NCBI RefSeq assembly: GCF_009380135.2
Contig: NZ_WHUT02000004.1
Location: forward strand, 124,001 to 188,000
Source: Fertoeibacter niger
GTDB taxonomy: Bacteria; Pseudomonadota; Alphaproteobacteria; Rhodobacterales; Rhodobacteraceae
Direction: 5' to 3'
DNA: 64,000 bases
The notes beneath the pieces are model-generated. The model was not told the DNA's origin and did not search any database. It saw only the letters and a program-made list of their open reading frames with translations. Position numbers and translations under genes: made by a program. Position 1 is the first letter of the stretch. The number at the start of each line of letters is the position of its first letter. Below, piece by piece: positions 48,848-58,286 of the stretch.

Positions 48848-49400
48848 GTCAACCCTTTCGATGTCAGGCCCCGGTCCATCAGCGCAGGACAGAGGCATTT
48901 CGTGGCGCATACGAGGCATATGCGTCTCAAATTCGTGGCGGGTGTAGCAGAGGTGTTCCTACCTCGCAACCGGGAAGGTCACAGGGAATTGAGGCCCCGA
49001 CGCAATAAACAACCCCACAGGCCAGAGCCGGTGCGGCACAAGGCCGCGCCCTGCCCCGCAGCCACGAAACCAAGTGCCACGTGCGGGAATCAGCAGCTGC
49101 CGGTTGGCTGTTTCAGTGGCAACAGCAGCCCCGGCCCAAGCCACACCTGACGGGCCAGCGAGGTGAAAGCCGTTGGGCAGGGGCTGTTCTTTCGGTTGGG
49201 GCTTCTTGGCACCGGCCGGGCCTTGCCGTTCGTCTGGCGCAGCTGCCGGGTCTTGCGGTGCCCCGGGGCAGATTTGCGGTCACATCCTGCCAGACCATCC
49301 GCCATGACGCAATCAAAGGTAACAACCACTGCGCCCCGCCTTGGCGGATGGGCAGAGTTTGGCCGCAGCCATCCCGGCCAGCGCCCGTCGACAGACCGCA
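48848..49400. other. 553-base stretch with no convincing gene, upstream of atpH
   Basis: Longest gap in the window. It must hold the atpHAGDC promoter, but I cannot point to clear -35/-10 boxes. A 6-bp inverted repeat CGCATA/TATGCG (48906-48911/48919-48924) lies about 60 bases upstream of atpH. The short reading frames are Arg/Pro/Gly-rich and unlike real proteins. No repeat or RNA gene was seen. Confidence 0.6.
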
Positions 49401-50147
49401 TCAGCCCGGTTCGGCCACCGGTTGACGCACGCCTTCCAGCACGCGCAACGGGCGGCGGACCACGGCACCCAGCCCCCCGCGCGTGGGGGCATAGACCTGT
49501 TTCGTCGCCTCGACCATCAGCACACCGCCCGCCCGCCACGGCATGAAGCGCCGCCCCGAGGTTTCCCAGAAATCCGCGGTCTTCAGCCAGAACCGCTGAT
49601 GCGCGGGCGGCACATACAGCGCGGCGGCGGAACGTTCAGGGGTAAAGGAATGGCGTTTCAGTTGCGATTCAAGCTGCGCCAGCGAATAGGGGCGGCCAAA
49701 GCCAAAAGGCGTGCCGTCGCGCCGCGCCCACAAACCGGAACGGTTGGGCACGATGAACAGCGCCTTGCCCCCCGGCCCCAGCACACGGAACGCCTCGTCG
49801 ATCACCGCGCCCGCGTGGTCCGACGTTTCCAGCCCGTGCATCAGCACCAGCTTGTCCACCATGCCGGTGGACAAGGGCCAATGGGTTTCCTCGCACAGCA
49901 CCGACACGTTTTCCATGCCCGCAGGCCAGGGCATCACCCCCTGCTGACCGGGCATCAGCCCCACCACGCGCCGCGCCCCGGCCAGATAGGGCCGCAGCAA
50001 GGGCACGGCGAAACCAAAGCCCACGACCGTCTGCCCCTTGGCCTCGGGCCACCAAGCCAGCATCTGATTGCGCACGGCGCGCTGCGCCACCCGGCCCAGC
50101 GGCGTGCGGTAATAGAAATTGCGCAGGTCGAGAACGTCCAGATGCAT
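49401..50147 (-). CDS. SAM-dependent methyltransferase (class I)
   Basis: 248 residues from ATG 50147 ([23 protein letters not shown]). The SAM motif is [27 protein letters not shown] (about 40-66); note GFGFA in place of the usual GxGxG. Then comes [41 protein letters not shown]. The C-terminus has a basic, proline-containing extension. Substrate unknown. It diverges from gloB with 146 bases between the starts, an arrangement that may be conserved. Confidence 0.87.
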   Translation of the reverse strand: MHLDVLDLRNFYYRTPLGRVAQRAVRNQMLAWWPEAKGQTVVGFGFAVPLLRPYLAGARRVVGLMPGQQGVMPWPAGMENVSVLCEETHWPLSTGMVDKLVLMHGLETSDHAGAVIDEAFRVLGPGGKALFIVPNRSGLWARRDGTPFGFGRPYSLAQLESQLKRHSFTPERSAAALYVPPAHQRFWLKTADFWETSGRRFMPWRAGGVLMVEATKQVYAPTRGGLGAVVRRPLRVLEGVRQPVAEPG

Positions 50148-50293
50148 GCAGGTCTCGGGCAGGTCTCGGCTGGGCCGCCTTGCGGCGGCGGTGAACAGGG
50201 GCTGTGCGGGCGCTGTGCGGTGCGGGGCCTTGTGCCGACCCCGGATAGGCGCAACACTTGCACCGAACATAGCCGTCGGACAGGGGAAAAACC

Positions 50294-51061
50294 ATGCCGC
50301 TTGAACTGATCACCCTGCCCTGCCTGACCGACAACTACGCCTACCTGCTGCATGACGCGGCCAGCGGGGACACGGCGCTGGTCGATGCCCCCGAGGCGGC
50401 ACCCGTATTGGCGGCGTTGCAGGCGCGCGGCTGGCACCTGACCGACATCCTGCTGACGCATCACCACGGCGATCACATCGACGGCGTGGCGGCACTGGTG
50501 GCCGCCACCGGCGCGCGGGTGACGGGGGCTGCCGCCGATGCCCACCGCCTGCCCCCGCTGGACCGTGCCGTGGCCGAAGGCGACAGCTTCACCCTTGGCG
50601 GTGAGGCGGTGCATGTGCTGGACGTGTCGGGCCACACCATCGGGCACATCGCCTTTCACCTGCCTGGCGCGGGCCTGGTCTTTACCGCTGACAGTCTGAT
50701 GGCCATGGGCTGTGGCCGCCTGTTCGAGGGCGCACCCGCGCTGATGTGGCAAAGCCTGTCAAAGCTGGCCGCGCTGCCGCCGGAAACGCTGGTCTGTTCT
50801 GGCCATGAATATACGGCCAGCAACCTGCGCTTTGCTTTGTCCCTTGAACCCGCGCACCCCGCGCTTATCTTGCGCGGTGACAAGATCAGCGCCGCACGGG
50901 CCAAAGGCCAGCCGACCGTGCCGTCGCGCCTGTCGGATGAGCTGGCCACCAACCCCTTTTTGCGCGCGCGCGATCCCGCCCTCAAGGCGGCCATCGGCAT
51001 GGCGGGCGCGCCCGACGCGGCGGTCTTTGCCGAACTCCGCGCCCGGAAGGACAAATTCTGA
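50294..51061 (+). CDS. gloB: Hydroxyacylglutathione hydrolase (glyoxalase II)
   Basis: 255 residues of the metallo-beta-lactamase fold. The binuclear metal site is [10 protein letters not shown] (55-64), with a further histidine in [13 protein letters not shown] and aspartate in [19 protein letters not shown]. The C-terminal glutathione-contact region ends [11 protein letters not shown], as in the family. It hydrolyses S-lactoylglutathione to lactate in methylglyoxal detoxification. Confidence 0.95.
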   Translation: MPLELITLPCLTDNYAYLLHDAASGDTALVDAPEAAPVLAALQARGWHLTDILLTHHHGDHIDGVAALVAATGARVTGAAADAHRLPPLDRAVAEGDSFTLGGEAVHVLDVSGHTIGHIAFHLPGAGLVFTADSLMAMGCGRLFEGAPALMWQSLSKLAALPPETLVCSGHEYTASNLRFALSLEPAHPALILRGDKISAARAKGQPTVPSRLSDELATNPFLRARDPALKAAIGMAGAPDAAVFAELRARKDKF

Positions 51062-51230
51062 CCCGCTGCCCGCCGAACGATCACAATTTGCATCGTTGAT
51101 CACGGAAACAGCAAATCGACGGAAATAACACTTGAAGCGCGGCAAATAAAACCGAACTTTAACCTCATGAGGCAAAGGTCAAGATGGGCCCAATGGCCCC
51201 TCCGGCCCGCAGGACAGGAGCACCACGAAC

Positions 51231-53549
51231 GTGCCATCTTTTTCCACAACACTCGAGCAAGCCATCCATGGCGCCCTTGCGCTTGCGAATGCCCGCCGCC
51301 ACGAACTCGCCACGCTGGAACATCTGCTTCTGGCGCTGCTGGATGAACCCGACGCCGCCCGCGTGATGAAGGCCTGCTCGGTCGATCTGGACGAGCTGCG
51401 CAAGACGCTGGTGGATTTCATCGACGACGACCTGTCCACGCTTGTGACCACGGTCGAGGGGTCCGAGGCTGTGCCGACCGCCGCCTTCCAGCGCGTTATC
51501 CAGCGTGCGGCGATCCATGTGCAAAGTTCGGGGCGCACCGAGGTGACGGGCGCCAATGTGCTGGTCGCCATCTTCGCCGAACGCGAATCGAACGCCGCCT
51601 ATTTCCTGCAGGAACAGGACATGACCCGCTATGACGCGGTGAATTTCATCGCGCATGGCGTGGCGAAAGACCCCAGCTATGGCGAGCCCCGGCCCGTGAC
51701 CGGCGCAGAAGAACCGCATGAAACGCCAAAGGCCGAGGCGGGCGACCAAAAGGAATCCGCCCTGTCGAAATACTGCGTCGATCTGAACGTCAAGGCGCGC
51801 AAGGGCGACGTTGACCCGCTGATCGGCCGCGAGGCCGAGGTGGAACGCTGCATCCAGGTGCTGTGCCGCCGCCGCAAGAACAACCCGCTGCTGGTGGGCG
51901 ACCCCGGCGTGGGCAAGACGGCAATTGCCGAAGGTCTGGCGTGGAAGATCATCAATTCGGAAACGCCCGAGATTCTGGCCCATGCCACCATCTTCAGCCT
52001 TGATATGGGCGCGTTGCTGGCTGGCACGCGGTATCGTGGTGATTTCGAGGAACGGCTGAAAGCCGTGGTGAAAGAGATGGAGGATCACCCCGACGCGATC
52101 CTGTTCATCGACGAAATCCATACCGTCATCGGTGCCGGTGCCACCTCGGGCGGGGCGATGGATGCATCGAACCTGCTCAAGCCCGCGCTTCAGGGCGGCA
52201 AGCTGCGCTGCATGGGTTCGACCACCTACAAGGAGTTCCGCCAGCATTTCGAAAAGGACCGCGCCCTTTCCCGCCGGTTCCAGAAAATCGACGTGAATGA
52301 ACCCTCGGTGCCCGATGCCATCAAGATCCTGATGGGCCTGAAGCCGCATTTCGAGGAACACCACGACCTGCGCTATACCGCCGACGCCATCAAATCGGCG
52401 GTGGAACTGGCGGCGCGCTACATCAATGACCGCAAACTGCCCGACTCGGCGATTGATGTGATCGACGAGGCCGGGGCAGCGCAGCATCTGGTCACGGAAT
52501 CCAAACGCCGCAAGACCATCGGCATCAAAGAGATCGAGGCCGTGGTGGCCAAGATTGCCCGCATCCCCCCGAAATCGGTGTCAAAGGATGATGCCGAGGT
52601 GCTGCGCGATCTGGAAAAGACGCTGAAACGCGTGGTTTTCGGGCAGGACAATGCCATTGTCGCCCTGTCATCGGCCATCAAACTGGCCCGCGCGGGCCTG
52701 CGCGAACCGGAAAAACCCATCGGCAACTATCTGTTCGCCGGACCGACAGGTGTGGGGAAAACCGAGGTGGCCAAGCAACTGGCCTCGATCCTTGGCGTGG
52801 AACTGCTGCGTTTCGACATGTCGGAATACATGGAGAAACACGCCGTTTCCCGCCTGATCGGTGCCCCGCCCGGCTATGTCGGCTTTGACCAGGGCGGCAT
52901 GCTGACCGATGGCGTGGACCAGCATCCGCATTGCGTGCTGCTGCTGGACGAGATGGAAAAGGCGCACCCGGATGTCTACAACATCCTGTTGCAGGTGATG
53001 GACCACGGCAAGCTGACCGACCACAACGGCCGGTCAGTGGATTTCCGCAACGTGATCCTGATCATGACGTCGAACGCCGGCGCGTCGGAAATGTCGAAAT
53101 CGGCCATCGGCTTCGGCCGTGACCGCCGCACGGGCGAAGATACGGCGGCGATCGAGCGGACGTTCACGCCTGAATTCCGCAACCGTCTGGATGCCGTGAT
53201 CTCCTTTGCCCCGCTGGGCAAGGAAATCATCCTGCAAGTTGTTGAAAAGTTTGTGCTTCAGCTTGAAGCGCAGCTGATGGACCGCAACGTTCACATCGAG
53301 TTGTCGGATGAGGCTGCGATCTGGCTGGGCGACAAGGGCTATGACGACAAGATGGGCGCGCGTCCGCTGGGCCGGGTGATCCAGGAACATATCAAGAAGC
53401 CGCTGGCCGAGGAACTGCTTTTCGGCAAGCTGGTCAAAGGTGGCGTTGTGCGTGTGGCGGTCAAGGATGACGCCATCGTGCTGAACATCGAAGAGCCGCA
53501 GAAGCCGCGGCTGACCGGGCAGAAACCGCCGTTGCTGACGGCGGAATGA
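51231..53549 (+). CDS. clpA: ATP-dependent Clp protease ATP-binding subunit ClpA
   Basis: 772 residues from GTG 51231. The N-domain (FSTTLEQAIHGALALANARRHELATLEHLLLALLDE) is followed by two AAA+ modules: D1 Walker A GDPGVGKTAIAEGLA near 225 and D2 GPTGVGKTEVAKQLA near 505, each with Walker B aspartate/glutamate (LFIDEIHTVIG; LLLDEMEKAHPDVYN). There is an IGF-like ClpP loop in the D2 end (SAIGFGRD). It unfolds substrates for ClpP. No clpS lies in front of it. The leader contains CTTGAAG (51131-51137), a possible RpoH -35 box, but no clear partner -10. Confidence 0.96.
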   Translation: MPSFSTTLEQAIHGALALANARRHELATLEHLLLALLDEPDAARVMKACSVDLDELRKTLVDFIDDDLSTLVTTVEGSEAVPTAAFQRVIQRAAIHVQSSGRTEVTGANVLVAIFAERESNAAYFLQEQDMTRYDAVNFIAHGVAKDPSYGEPRPVTGAEEPHETPKAEAGDQKESALSKYCVDLNVKARKGDVDPLIGREAEVERCIQVLCRRRKNNPLLVGDPGVGKTAIAEGLAWKIINSETPEILAHATIFSLDMGALLAGTRYRGDFEERLKAVVKEMEDHPDAILFIDEIHTVIGAGATSGGAMDASNLLKPALQGGKLRCMGSTTYKEFRQHFEKDRALSRRFQKIDVNEPSVPDAIKILMGLKPHFEEHHDLRYTADAIKSAVELAARYINDRKLPDSAIDVIDEAGAAQHLVTESKRRKTIGIKEIEAVVAKIARIPPKSVSKDDAEVLRDLEKTLKRVVFGQDNAIVALSSAIKLARAGLREPEKPIGNYLFAGPTGVGKTEVAKQLASILGVELLRFDMSEYMEKHAVSRLIGAPPGYVGFDQGGMLTDGVDQHPHCVLLLDEMEKAHPDVYNILLQVMDHGKLTDHNGRSVDFRNVILIMTSNAGASEMSKSAIGFGRDRRTGEDTAAIERTFTPEFRNRLDAVISFAPLGKEIILQVVEKFVLQLEAQLMDRNVHIELSDEAAIWLGDKGYDDKMGARPLGRVIQEHIKKPLAEELLFGKLVKGGVVRVAVKDDAIVLNIEEPQKPRLTGQKPPLLTAE

Positions 53550-54508
53550 TCCGGCCTCTGGCCCTGACCTTCGCCCTCGCAGCCACGGCTGCGGGGGCTT
53601 TTGATTTGCAAATGCCGCTGGATTGCACCCTGGGCGACACCTGCTTCATCCAGCAGTATGTGGACCGCGACCCTTCGCCCGGCGTCACTGATTTCACCTG
53701 CGGCCCGCTGGCCTATGACGGACATGAGGGCACCGATTTCGCCTTGCCCTCGCTCGCCGCCATGCAGACGGGCGTGGCGGTGCGCGCCGCCGCCCCCGGC
53801 GTGGTGAAGGGCGGGCGCGATGGCATGCCCGACATCGCGGTGAACACCCCCGGCGCCCCCCCGCTGGAAGGCCGCGATTGCGGTAACGGCGTGCTGATTG
53901 AACATGATGGCGGCTGGCAAACGCAGTATTGCCATATGAAACAAGGCTCTGTCGCCGTGCGTGCCGGTGATGTCGTGGCGGCTGGTGCGGTGCTGGGGCA
54001 GGTGGGCCTGTCAGGCAACACCGAATTTCCGCATCTGCACCTGACCCTGCGCCGTGATGGCCGCACCATCGACCCTTTCGACCCGGATGAGGTGCTGACC
54101 TGCGGCGCGCCGCCTGCGCCCGCCCTCTGGGCCACACCCCTGCCTTATCAGCCGGGCGGGCTGATCGCCCTTGGCTTTGCCACCGAAGTGCCCGCCTTTG
54201 ACGCGCTGAAGGCGGGCCTTGCCAGCCCCGCCACGCTGCCTGCCGATGCGCCCGCGCTGGTGCTGTGGGCCTATGCCTTTGGCAGCCGCGCGGGCGATGC
54301 ACTGGTGCTGGCCATCACCGGCCCCGCCGGTCAGATCATCAACGAATCCATGGCGCTGGACCGCACACAGGCACAGCTTTTCCGCGCCGCTGGCCTGCGC
54401 CTTCCCCCGGCGGGCTGGCCCGCAGGCAGCTACAGCGGCACGGCGACGCTGGTGCGTGGCAATGAAACCATCGACACGGGCACCATCACCCTGATCGTCG
54501 GCAACTGA
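53546..54508 (+). CDS. M23 family zinc peptidase-like exported protein
   Basis: 320 residues with a short signal peptide (LALTFALAATAAGAFD). The M23/LytM domain begins at about 60 (GHEGTDFALPS, the first zinc His/Asp), then CHMKQGSVAVRAGD and VGLSGNTEFPHLHLTLRRDG, the HxH motif. These are the expected metal ligands, so it may cut murein cross-links. C-terminal 100 residues are an unidentified beta-rich extension (GTATLVRGNETIDTGTITLIVGN). It overlaps clpA by 4 bases, so it shares its transcript, which is unexpected for a periplasmic enzyme. Confidence 0.88.
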   Translation: MIRPLALTFALAATAAGAFDLQMPLDCTLGDTCFIQQYVDRDPSPGVTDFTCGPLAYDGHEGTDFALPSLAAMQTGVAVRAAAPGVVKGGRDGMPDIAVNTPGAPPLEGRDCGNGVLIEHDGGWQTQYCHMKQGSVAVRAGDVVAAGAVLGQVGLSGNTEFPHLHLTLRRDGRTIDPFDPDEVLTCGAPPAPALWATPLPYQPGGLIALGFATEVPAFDALKAGLASPATLPADAPALVLWAYAFGSRAGDALVLAITGPAGQIINESMALDRTQAQLFRAAGLRLPPAGWPAGSYSGTATLVRGNETIDTGTITLIVGN

Positions 54509-54565
54509 CCTGAGAGTCCAAGCCTGTCTTTCCAGACCAAAGTATCCCGGGGTGATGCGCGGCTG

Positions 54566-54617
54566 GAAACCCGCTGGAGGAGGGTTTCAGCAAAGAACGC
54601 CTTGCCCACGGCAAGGC
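54566..54617. terminator. Two hairpins between convergent genes
   Basis: Arms 54566-54572/54582-54588 (GAAACCC/GGGTTTC) and 54599-54606/54610-54617 (GCCTTGCC/GGCAAGGC) form two hairpins in the 146-base gap, followed by a run of ten G (54619-54628). They likely stop transcription from both sides, although no T-run follows. Confidence 0.45.
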
Positions 54618-54654
54618 TGGGGGGGGGGCAGCGCCCCGGGGCCGGAAACCGGCG

Positions 54655-56421
54655 CTACCGTTCCGTCAGCTTCAACTCGATCCGCCGGTTCTGCGCGCGG
54701 GAGGCGGCGCTGTCGCCCTCCGCCACCGGTTGCCATTCGCCAAAGCCGGTGGCCGCCATCCGCCCCGGCGGAAAGCCAAGCTGATCCTGCATGTAACGCA
54801 CCACCGACAGCGCGCGGGCCTGGCTCAACTCCCAATTGTCGGCGAATGCGCCAAGGCCCGACAGTGGCACATTGTCGGTATGGCCATCCACCCGGATGAT
54901 CCAGTCGATGCCCGGCGGAATCTGCTGCGCCACCTCGTTCAGCGTGTCCACCACCCCGGCGATCTGGCGCTGGCCTTCGGGGGCGAGATCGGCAGAACCC
55001 TGATTGAACAGCACCTCGGACGAGAACACGAAACGATCGCCCACGATGCGCACGCCCTCGCGCCCCGCCAGAACCGCGCGCAACTGGCCGAAGAATTCGG
55101 AACGGAAGCGTTCCAGGTTCACCGCCTCGGCCTCCAGCCGCTTGCGTTCGGCCTCTTCCAACTCGGCGCGGCGGCGCTGTTCGGCGGCCACCTGTGCCAA
55201 AGCCGAGTTCAACTGGCTGCCCAGACTTTCCAGTTGCACCTGCGCCGCCTGATCCTCGGCGCGCGAGGCATCCAGAATGCCCTGCAACGACCCGAGTTGC
55301 GCCTGTAGTGCCGCGATCTGTTCGTTCAGCAGCGCCACCCGCCGCTGGCTTTCCAGCGACCGTTCCTGTTCCGCCGTCAGTGCCTGTTCGGCGGCGGCCA
55401 GCAGGGCTGCACGTTCGTCAGTGCTGCTGGCGGCGCGGGCGGCATCGGTCTGGGCGGCGGCCAGCAGGGTAAGGGTTTCCTCGGCCCGCTTGCGCTGCTC
55501 TTCCAGTGCCAGTGTCATGGCGGTCAGTTCGGCATCCGATTCCGCCAGCCGTTGCCGCAGCGCCTCGGCCGCCGCCTGATCGGCCAGCCGGGCGGCCTCG
55601 GCCTCGGTCAGCGTGGCATCCACACCCGCCAGACGTTCACGCAGCGCCTCGGCAGCGGCGAGTTCGGCCAGCCGCGCGCGTTCGGCCTCGGACAGGTCGG
55701 CCTGCAACGCCTCGACCTGTGCGGTCAGCCCGGCGGTGCGTTCATCCACGCTTTCCAGACGCGCCAGCGCATCAACCAAGGATGCCTGCCCTTCGGCCTC
55801 GCGCCGCCTGAGGTCGGCTATCAGCACATCCAGCGCCTCGCGCCGCGCGGCGGCAAGGCGGGCGGCCTCGGCCTGCGCATCCACCTCGGTGCGGGCGCGG
55901 GCCAACGCCAGTTGCAGCGCCTCTTGCTCTGTCACCAACCGGGCCTGCGCGGCCTCCAGTTCCGCCACGCTGGCAGTCAACGCCGTGGCCTGCCCCCGCG
56001 CCGCATCGCGTTCGGCCAGCAGGCTGGCCACCTGCGCCTCGAAACTGGTGATGCGGGCGCTGGCGGCGGCAAGTTCGCCGTCGCGCGCGGTCAATTGCCC
56101 GGACAGCGTGGCGATCAGGCTGGCCTGCGCCTCGCCCGCCGCCTGCGCCGCCGACAGGTCAGACCCCAGACGCCCTACCTCTTGCTGAAGCTCCTCGGCG
56201 CGCTGGCGCTCCAGCCCCAGCGCATCGGCCAGGCTGGCGACCTGTTCGGTCAGGCTGTCCAACTCACCGTCCTGCGTGGTGATCGTTTCGCGCAACACCG
56301 ATTGCACCACCATGAAGATGGTCAGCACGAACATCAGCACCAGCAGTAGTGCCGTCATCGCATCGACAAAGCCGGGCCAGATGTTCGATTCGCGGCGACC
56401 GTTGCGGCGTGACAGGGCCAT
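54655..56421 (-). CDS. MotB-like protein with long coiled coil and OmpA domain
   Basis: 588 residues. A short basic N-terminus and one membrane helix (about 21-40) follow NIWPGFVDAMTALLLVLMF, where D20 matches the essential proton-carrying aspartate of MotB-type stators. A continuous coiled coil spans about 45-430 (heptads rich in A, E, L, Q). The C-terminal OmpA domain (about 450-588, GHTDNVPLSG, LSQARALSVVRYM, RRIELKL) binds peptidoglycan. This coiled coil is much longer than in flagellar MotB. It lies 3 bases behind the MotA-like gene, so the two proteins probably form one complex. Flagellar genes are absent. Confidence 0.85.
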   Translation of the reverse strand: MALSRRNGRRESNIWPGFVDAMTALLLVLMFVLTIFMVVQSVLRETITTQDGELDSLTEQVASLADALGLERQRAEELQQEVGRLGSDLSAAQAAGEAQASLIATLSGQLTARDGELAAASARITSFEAQVASLLAERDAARGQATALTASVAELEAAQARLVTEQEALQLALARARTEVDAQAEAARLAAARREALDVLIADLRRREAEGQASLVDALARLESVDERTAGLTAQVEALQADLSEAERARLAELAAAEALRERLAGVDATLTEAEAARLADQAAAEALRQRLAESDAELTAMTLALEEQRKRAEETLTLLAAAQTDAARAASSTDERAALLAAAEQALTAEQERSLESQRRVALLNEQIAALQAQLGSLQGILDASRAEDQAAQVQLESLGSQLNSALAQVAAEQRRRAELEEAERKRLEAEAVNLERFRSEFFGQLRAVLAGREGVRIVGDRFVFSSEVLFNQGSADLAPEGQRQIAGVVDTLNEVAQQIPPGIDWIIRVDGHTDNVPLSGLGAFADNWELSQARALSVVRYMQDQLGFPPGRMAATGFGEWQPVAEGDSAASRAQNRRIELKLTER

Positions 56422-56424
56422 GGC

Positions 56425-57600
56425 CTAGCCCCGCCCGACGGCGCCGCGCGACAATTGCCGGATCGCAGCCGTCAGCGCCGCCAGATCGCCGCGCAGGTCG
56501 GTCACGCTTTCCTGCCGCCCGGCCGACAGTTCTTCCAGTATCCGCAACAATTGCACGTCGATGGACCGCAGCCGCATGCGGCTTTCGGCATCGGCATGGG
56601 CGCTGCTTTCGACCCCGGTCAGCGCCTCGGTCAGTTTTTCCTGCCCCTCGGCGATACGGGCCAGCAGCTGCGCCTGCACGCGCTGATCTTCGGCCCCGCG
56701 TTCCACCAGCGTGCCCACAGCCTCGGCCAGTTCGCCGATCCTGTCATCGACCAGCGCGCGGCTGGCCTCCGACTGGGCGAACAGGGTCTGCAAGCCCTCC
56801 ATCTGTGTGGTCATGTGGTCCAGCAGCGATCCCAGAACAGCCTGATCGCCGCCCTCGCCCTCGCCACTGGAAAATCCCAGCCGGGTGATTTTCGACAGCC
56901 ATTCCTCAAGCTCGCGGTAGAAACGGTTCTGGCCGTGGCCCGCGAACAGTTCCAGCAGCCCTACGACCAGCGAGCCCGCCAACCCCAGCAGCGACGACGA
57001 AAACGCCGTGCCCATGCCGCCAAGCTGCGCCTCCAGCCCCTTCATCAGCTGGCTCAGCACATCGGCCCCGCTGGCACCCGAGGTGTTCGACAGTGACCGG
57101 ATCGTTTCCACCAGCGCGGGCACCGTGGTGGCCAGACCATAGAACGTGCCCAGAAGCCCGAGGAAAATCAGCAGGCTGCCCAGATAGTGCGTGACATCGC
57201 GCGCCTCATCCAGCCGGCTGCCCACGGAATCGAGGATGGACCGCGACGAGCTGGCCGAAATCTGCATCCGCGCGCCGCGCGAGGCCAGCAGGGTGGCCAG
57301 CGGTGCCAGCAGGTTGGGCGGGGGGGCAATGTCCTGCCCCGGGCGCTGCTTTACGAATTCCTCCAGCCAGGCGATCGACAGCATCAGCCGCGCCACCTGC
57401 ACGAAACATGTGACAACACCGAACAGGAACACCGCCGCGATGAATCCGTTCAGCCAGATCTTTGCCAGAAACAGCGAAGCGAGCTGCGGAAAGGTCAGCA
57501 CCACGCCCAGCACGACCAGCGCGGTCACGATCAGCATCAGCACAAGCTGGCGGACAGGTTGGGTAAAGAGCCGCGACGCGGGGGCGAAGGTCTTGTCCAT
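56425..57600 (-). CDS. MotA/TolQ/ExbB-type proton channel-like protein
   Basis: 391 residues from ATG 57600. Four hydrophobic regions: two near the N-terminus (about 18-40 and 48-72), then after a soluble segment the paired helices LGSLLIFLGLLGTFYGLATTV (about 140-160) and GMGTAFSSSLLGLAGSLVVGLLELF (about 198-222), which carry the small residues typical of the MotA/TolQ pore. A helical C-terminal tail of about 150 residues follows. It is the expected partner of the MotB-like protein next to it. The open frame continues upstream into the ChaC gene and was trimmed. Confidence 0.85.
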   Translation of the reverse strand: MDKTFAPASRLFTQPVRQLVLMLIVTALVVLGVVLTFPQLASLFLAKIWLNGFIAAVFLFGVVTCFVQVARLMLSIAWLEEFVKQRPGQDIAPPPNLLAPLATLLASRGARMQISASSSRSILDSVGSRLDEARDVTHYLGSLLIFLGLLGTFYGLATTVPALVETIRSLSNTSGASGADVLSQLMKGLEAQLGGMGTAFSSSLLGLAGSLVVGLLELFAGHGQNRFYRELEEWLSKITRLGFSSGEGEGGDQAVLGSLLDHMTTQMEGLQTLFAQSEASRALVDDRIGELAEAVGTLVERGAEDQRVQAQLLARIAEGQEKLTEALTGVESSAHADAESRMRLRSIDVQLLRILEELSAGRQESVTDLRGDLAALTAAIRQLSRGAVGRG

Positions 57601-57674
57601 AAGGTCGTGACGCCCTTTGTTTTCTGCTGCTGCACAATAAGCCCGGCCCGTGCCGCTGCCAACCGGGAAAGGCG

Positions 57675-58223
57675 TCAAATCCCCGTGGCGTGGCTTGGGT
57701 GACGCAGCCGGGCCGCCAGCCAGCGCAGATCGGAATCGGCGATGCCAAGGCTTTCCAGATGATCGGCGGTGTTGAACAGGTATTCGGCGTTGGGCCCGCG
57801 CCCGCCCACGGCCCGGGCGATGATCGCCGCCTGATCTTCCAGCGCCAGCCCGCCGCAATACTGCTCATGCGCGGGGTCGATCACATAGGCCAGCGTTTCG
57901 ACCTGCGCGCCCGAGGCCAGCGTGACCGGCAGATGCGTTTCCAGATAGGCCGACGAGATCAGTTCGCGTTCACGCAAGGTGGCAAGCGTGTCACCCTCGG
58001 CACCCGCCGCCACCAGAAAGGCCAGCCCGTCGCAATGGGCCCCTGCCGCGCGGTCCAGCGCCAGCACCAGCCCCGGGTCGGCCATCGTGCCGCGGTGGTG
58101 GATTGACCGCATGCAGAAACTGCGGTGCCAGCCCGCCAGCCGTGCCACCTCGGCCCGCTCCACCGCAAAGCCCTGGTTCCAGATCAGCGAACCATAGCCA
58201 AAGACCCACAGCCGTTCGCGCAT
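57675..58223 (-). CDS. Gamma-glutamylcyclotransferase (ChaC family)
   Basis: 182 residues from ATG 58223. The cyclotransferase opening is LWVFGYGSLIWNQGF, with AGWHRSFCMRSIHHRGT next, the catalytic glutamate in LRERELISSAYLETHLPV (about 88-105) and VDPAHEQYCGGL near 120. It degrades glutathione to 5-oxoproline and Cys-Gly. The reading frame stays open upstream for 360 codons because it runs antisense to the DUF2125 gene; only this part has family similarity. Confidence 0.93.
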   Translation of the reverse strand: MRERLWVFGYGSLIWNQGFAVERAEVARLAGWHRSFCMRSIHHRGTMADPGLVLALDRAAGAHCDGLAFLVAAGAEGDTLATLRERELISSAYLETHLPVTLASGAQVETLAYVIDPAHEQYCGGLALEDQAAIIARAVGGRGPNAEYLFNTADHLESLGIADSDLRWLAARLRHPSHATGI

Positions 58224-58286
58224 GCGCTGGCCCTCCTTCGCGCCGCCCTGTAAACAACAGCCTCGGCGGAATGGAAAGGGCGGGCG

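Noticed and set aside
49081..49425. Plus-strand 114-codon frame in the gap upstream of atpH
   Set aside because: Composition is Arg/Pro/Gly/Trp-rich with no recognisable domain; other overlapping frames look alike.
51131..51160. RpoH heat-shock promoter in front of clpA
   Set aside because: CTTGAAG fits a -35 box, but no CCATNT-like -10 follows at the right distance.
54655..57600. Zorya-type anti-phage system (ZorAB)
   Set aside because: The pair resembles ZorA/ZorB in principle, but no ZorC, ZorD or ZorE gene is nearby; neighbours are ChaC and an M23 peptidase.
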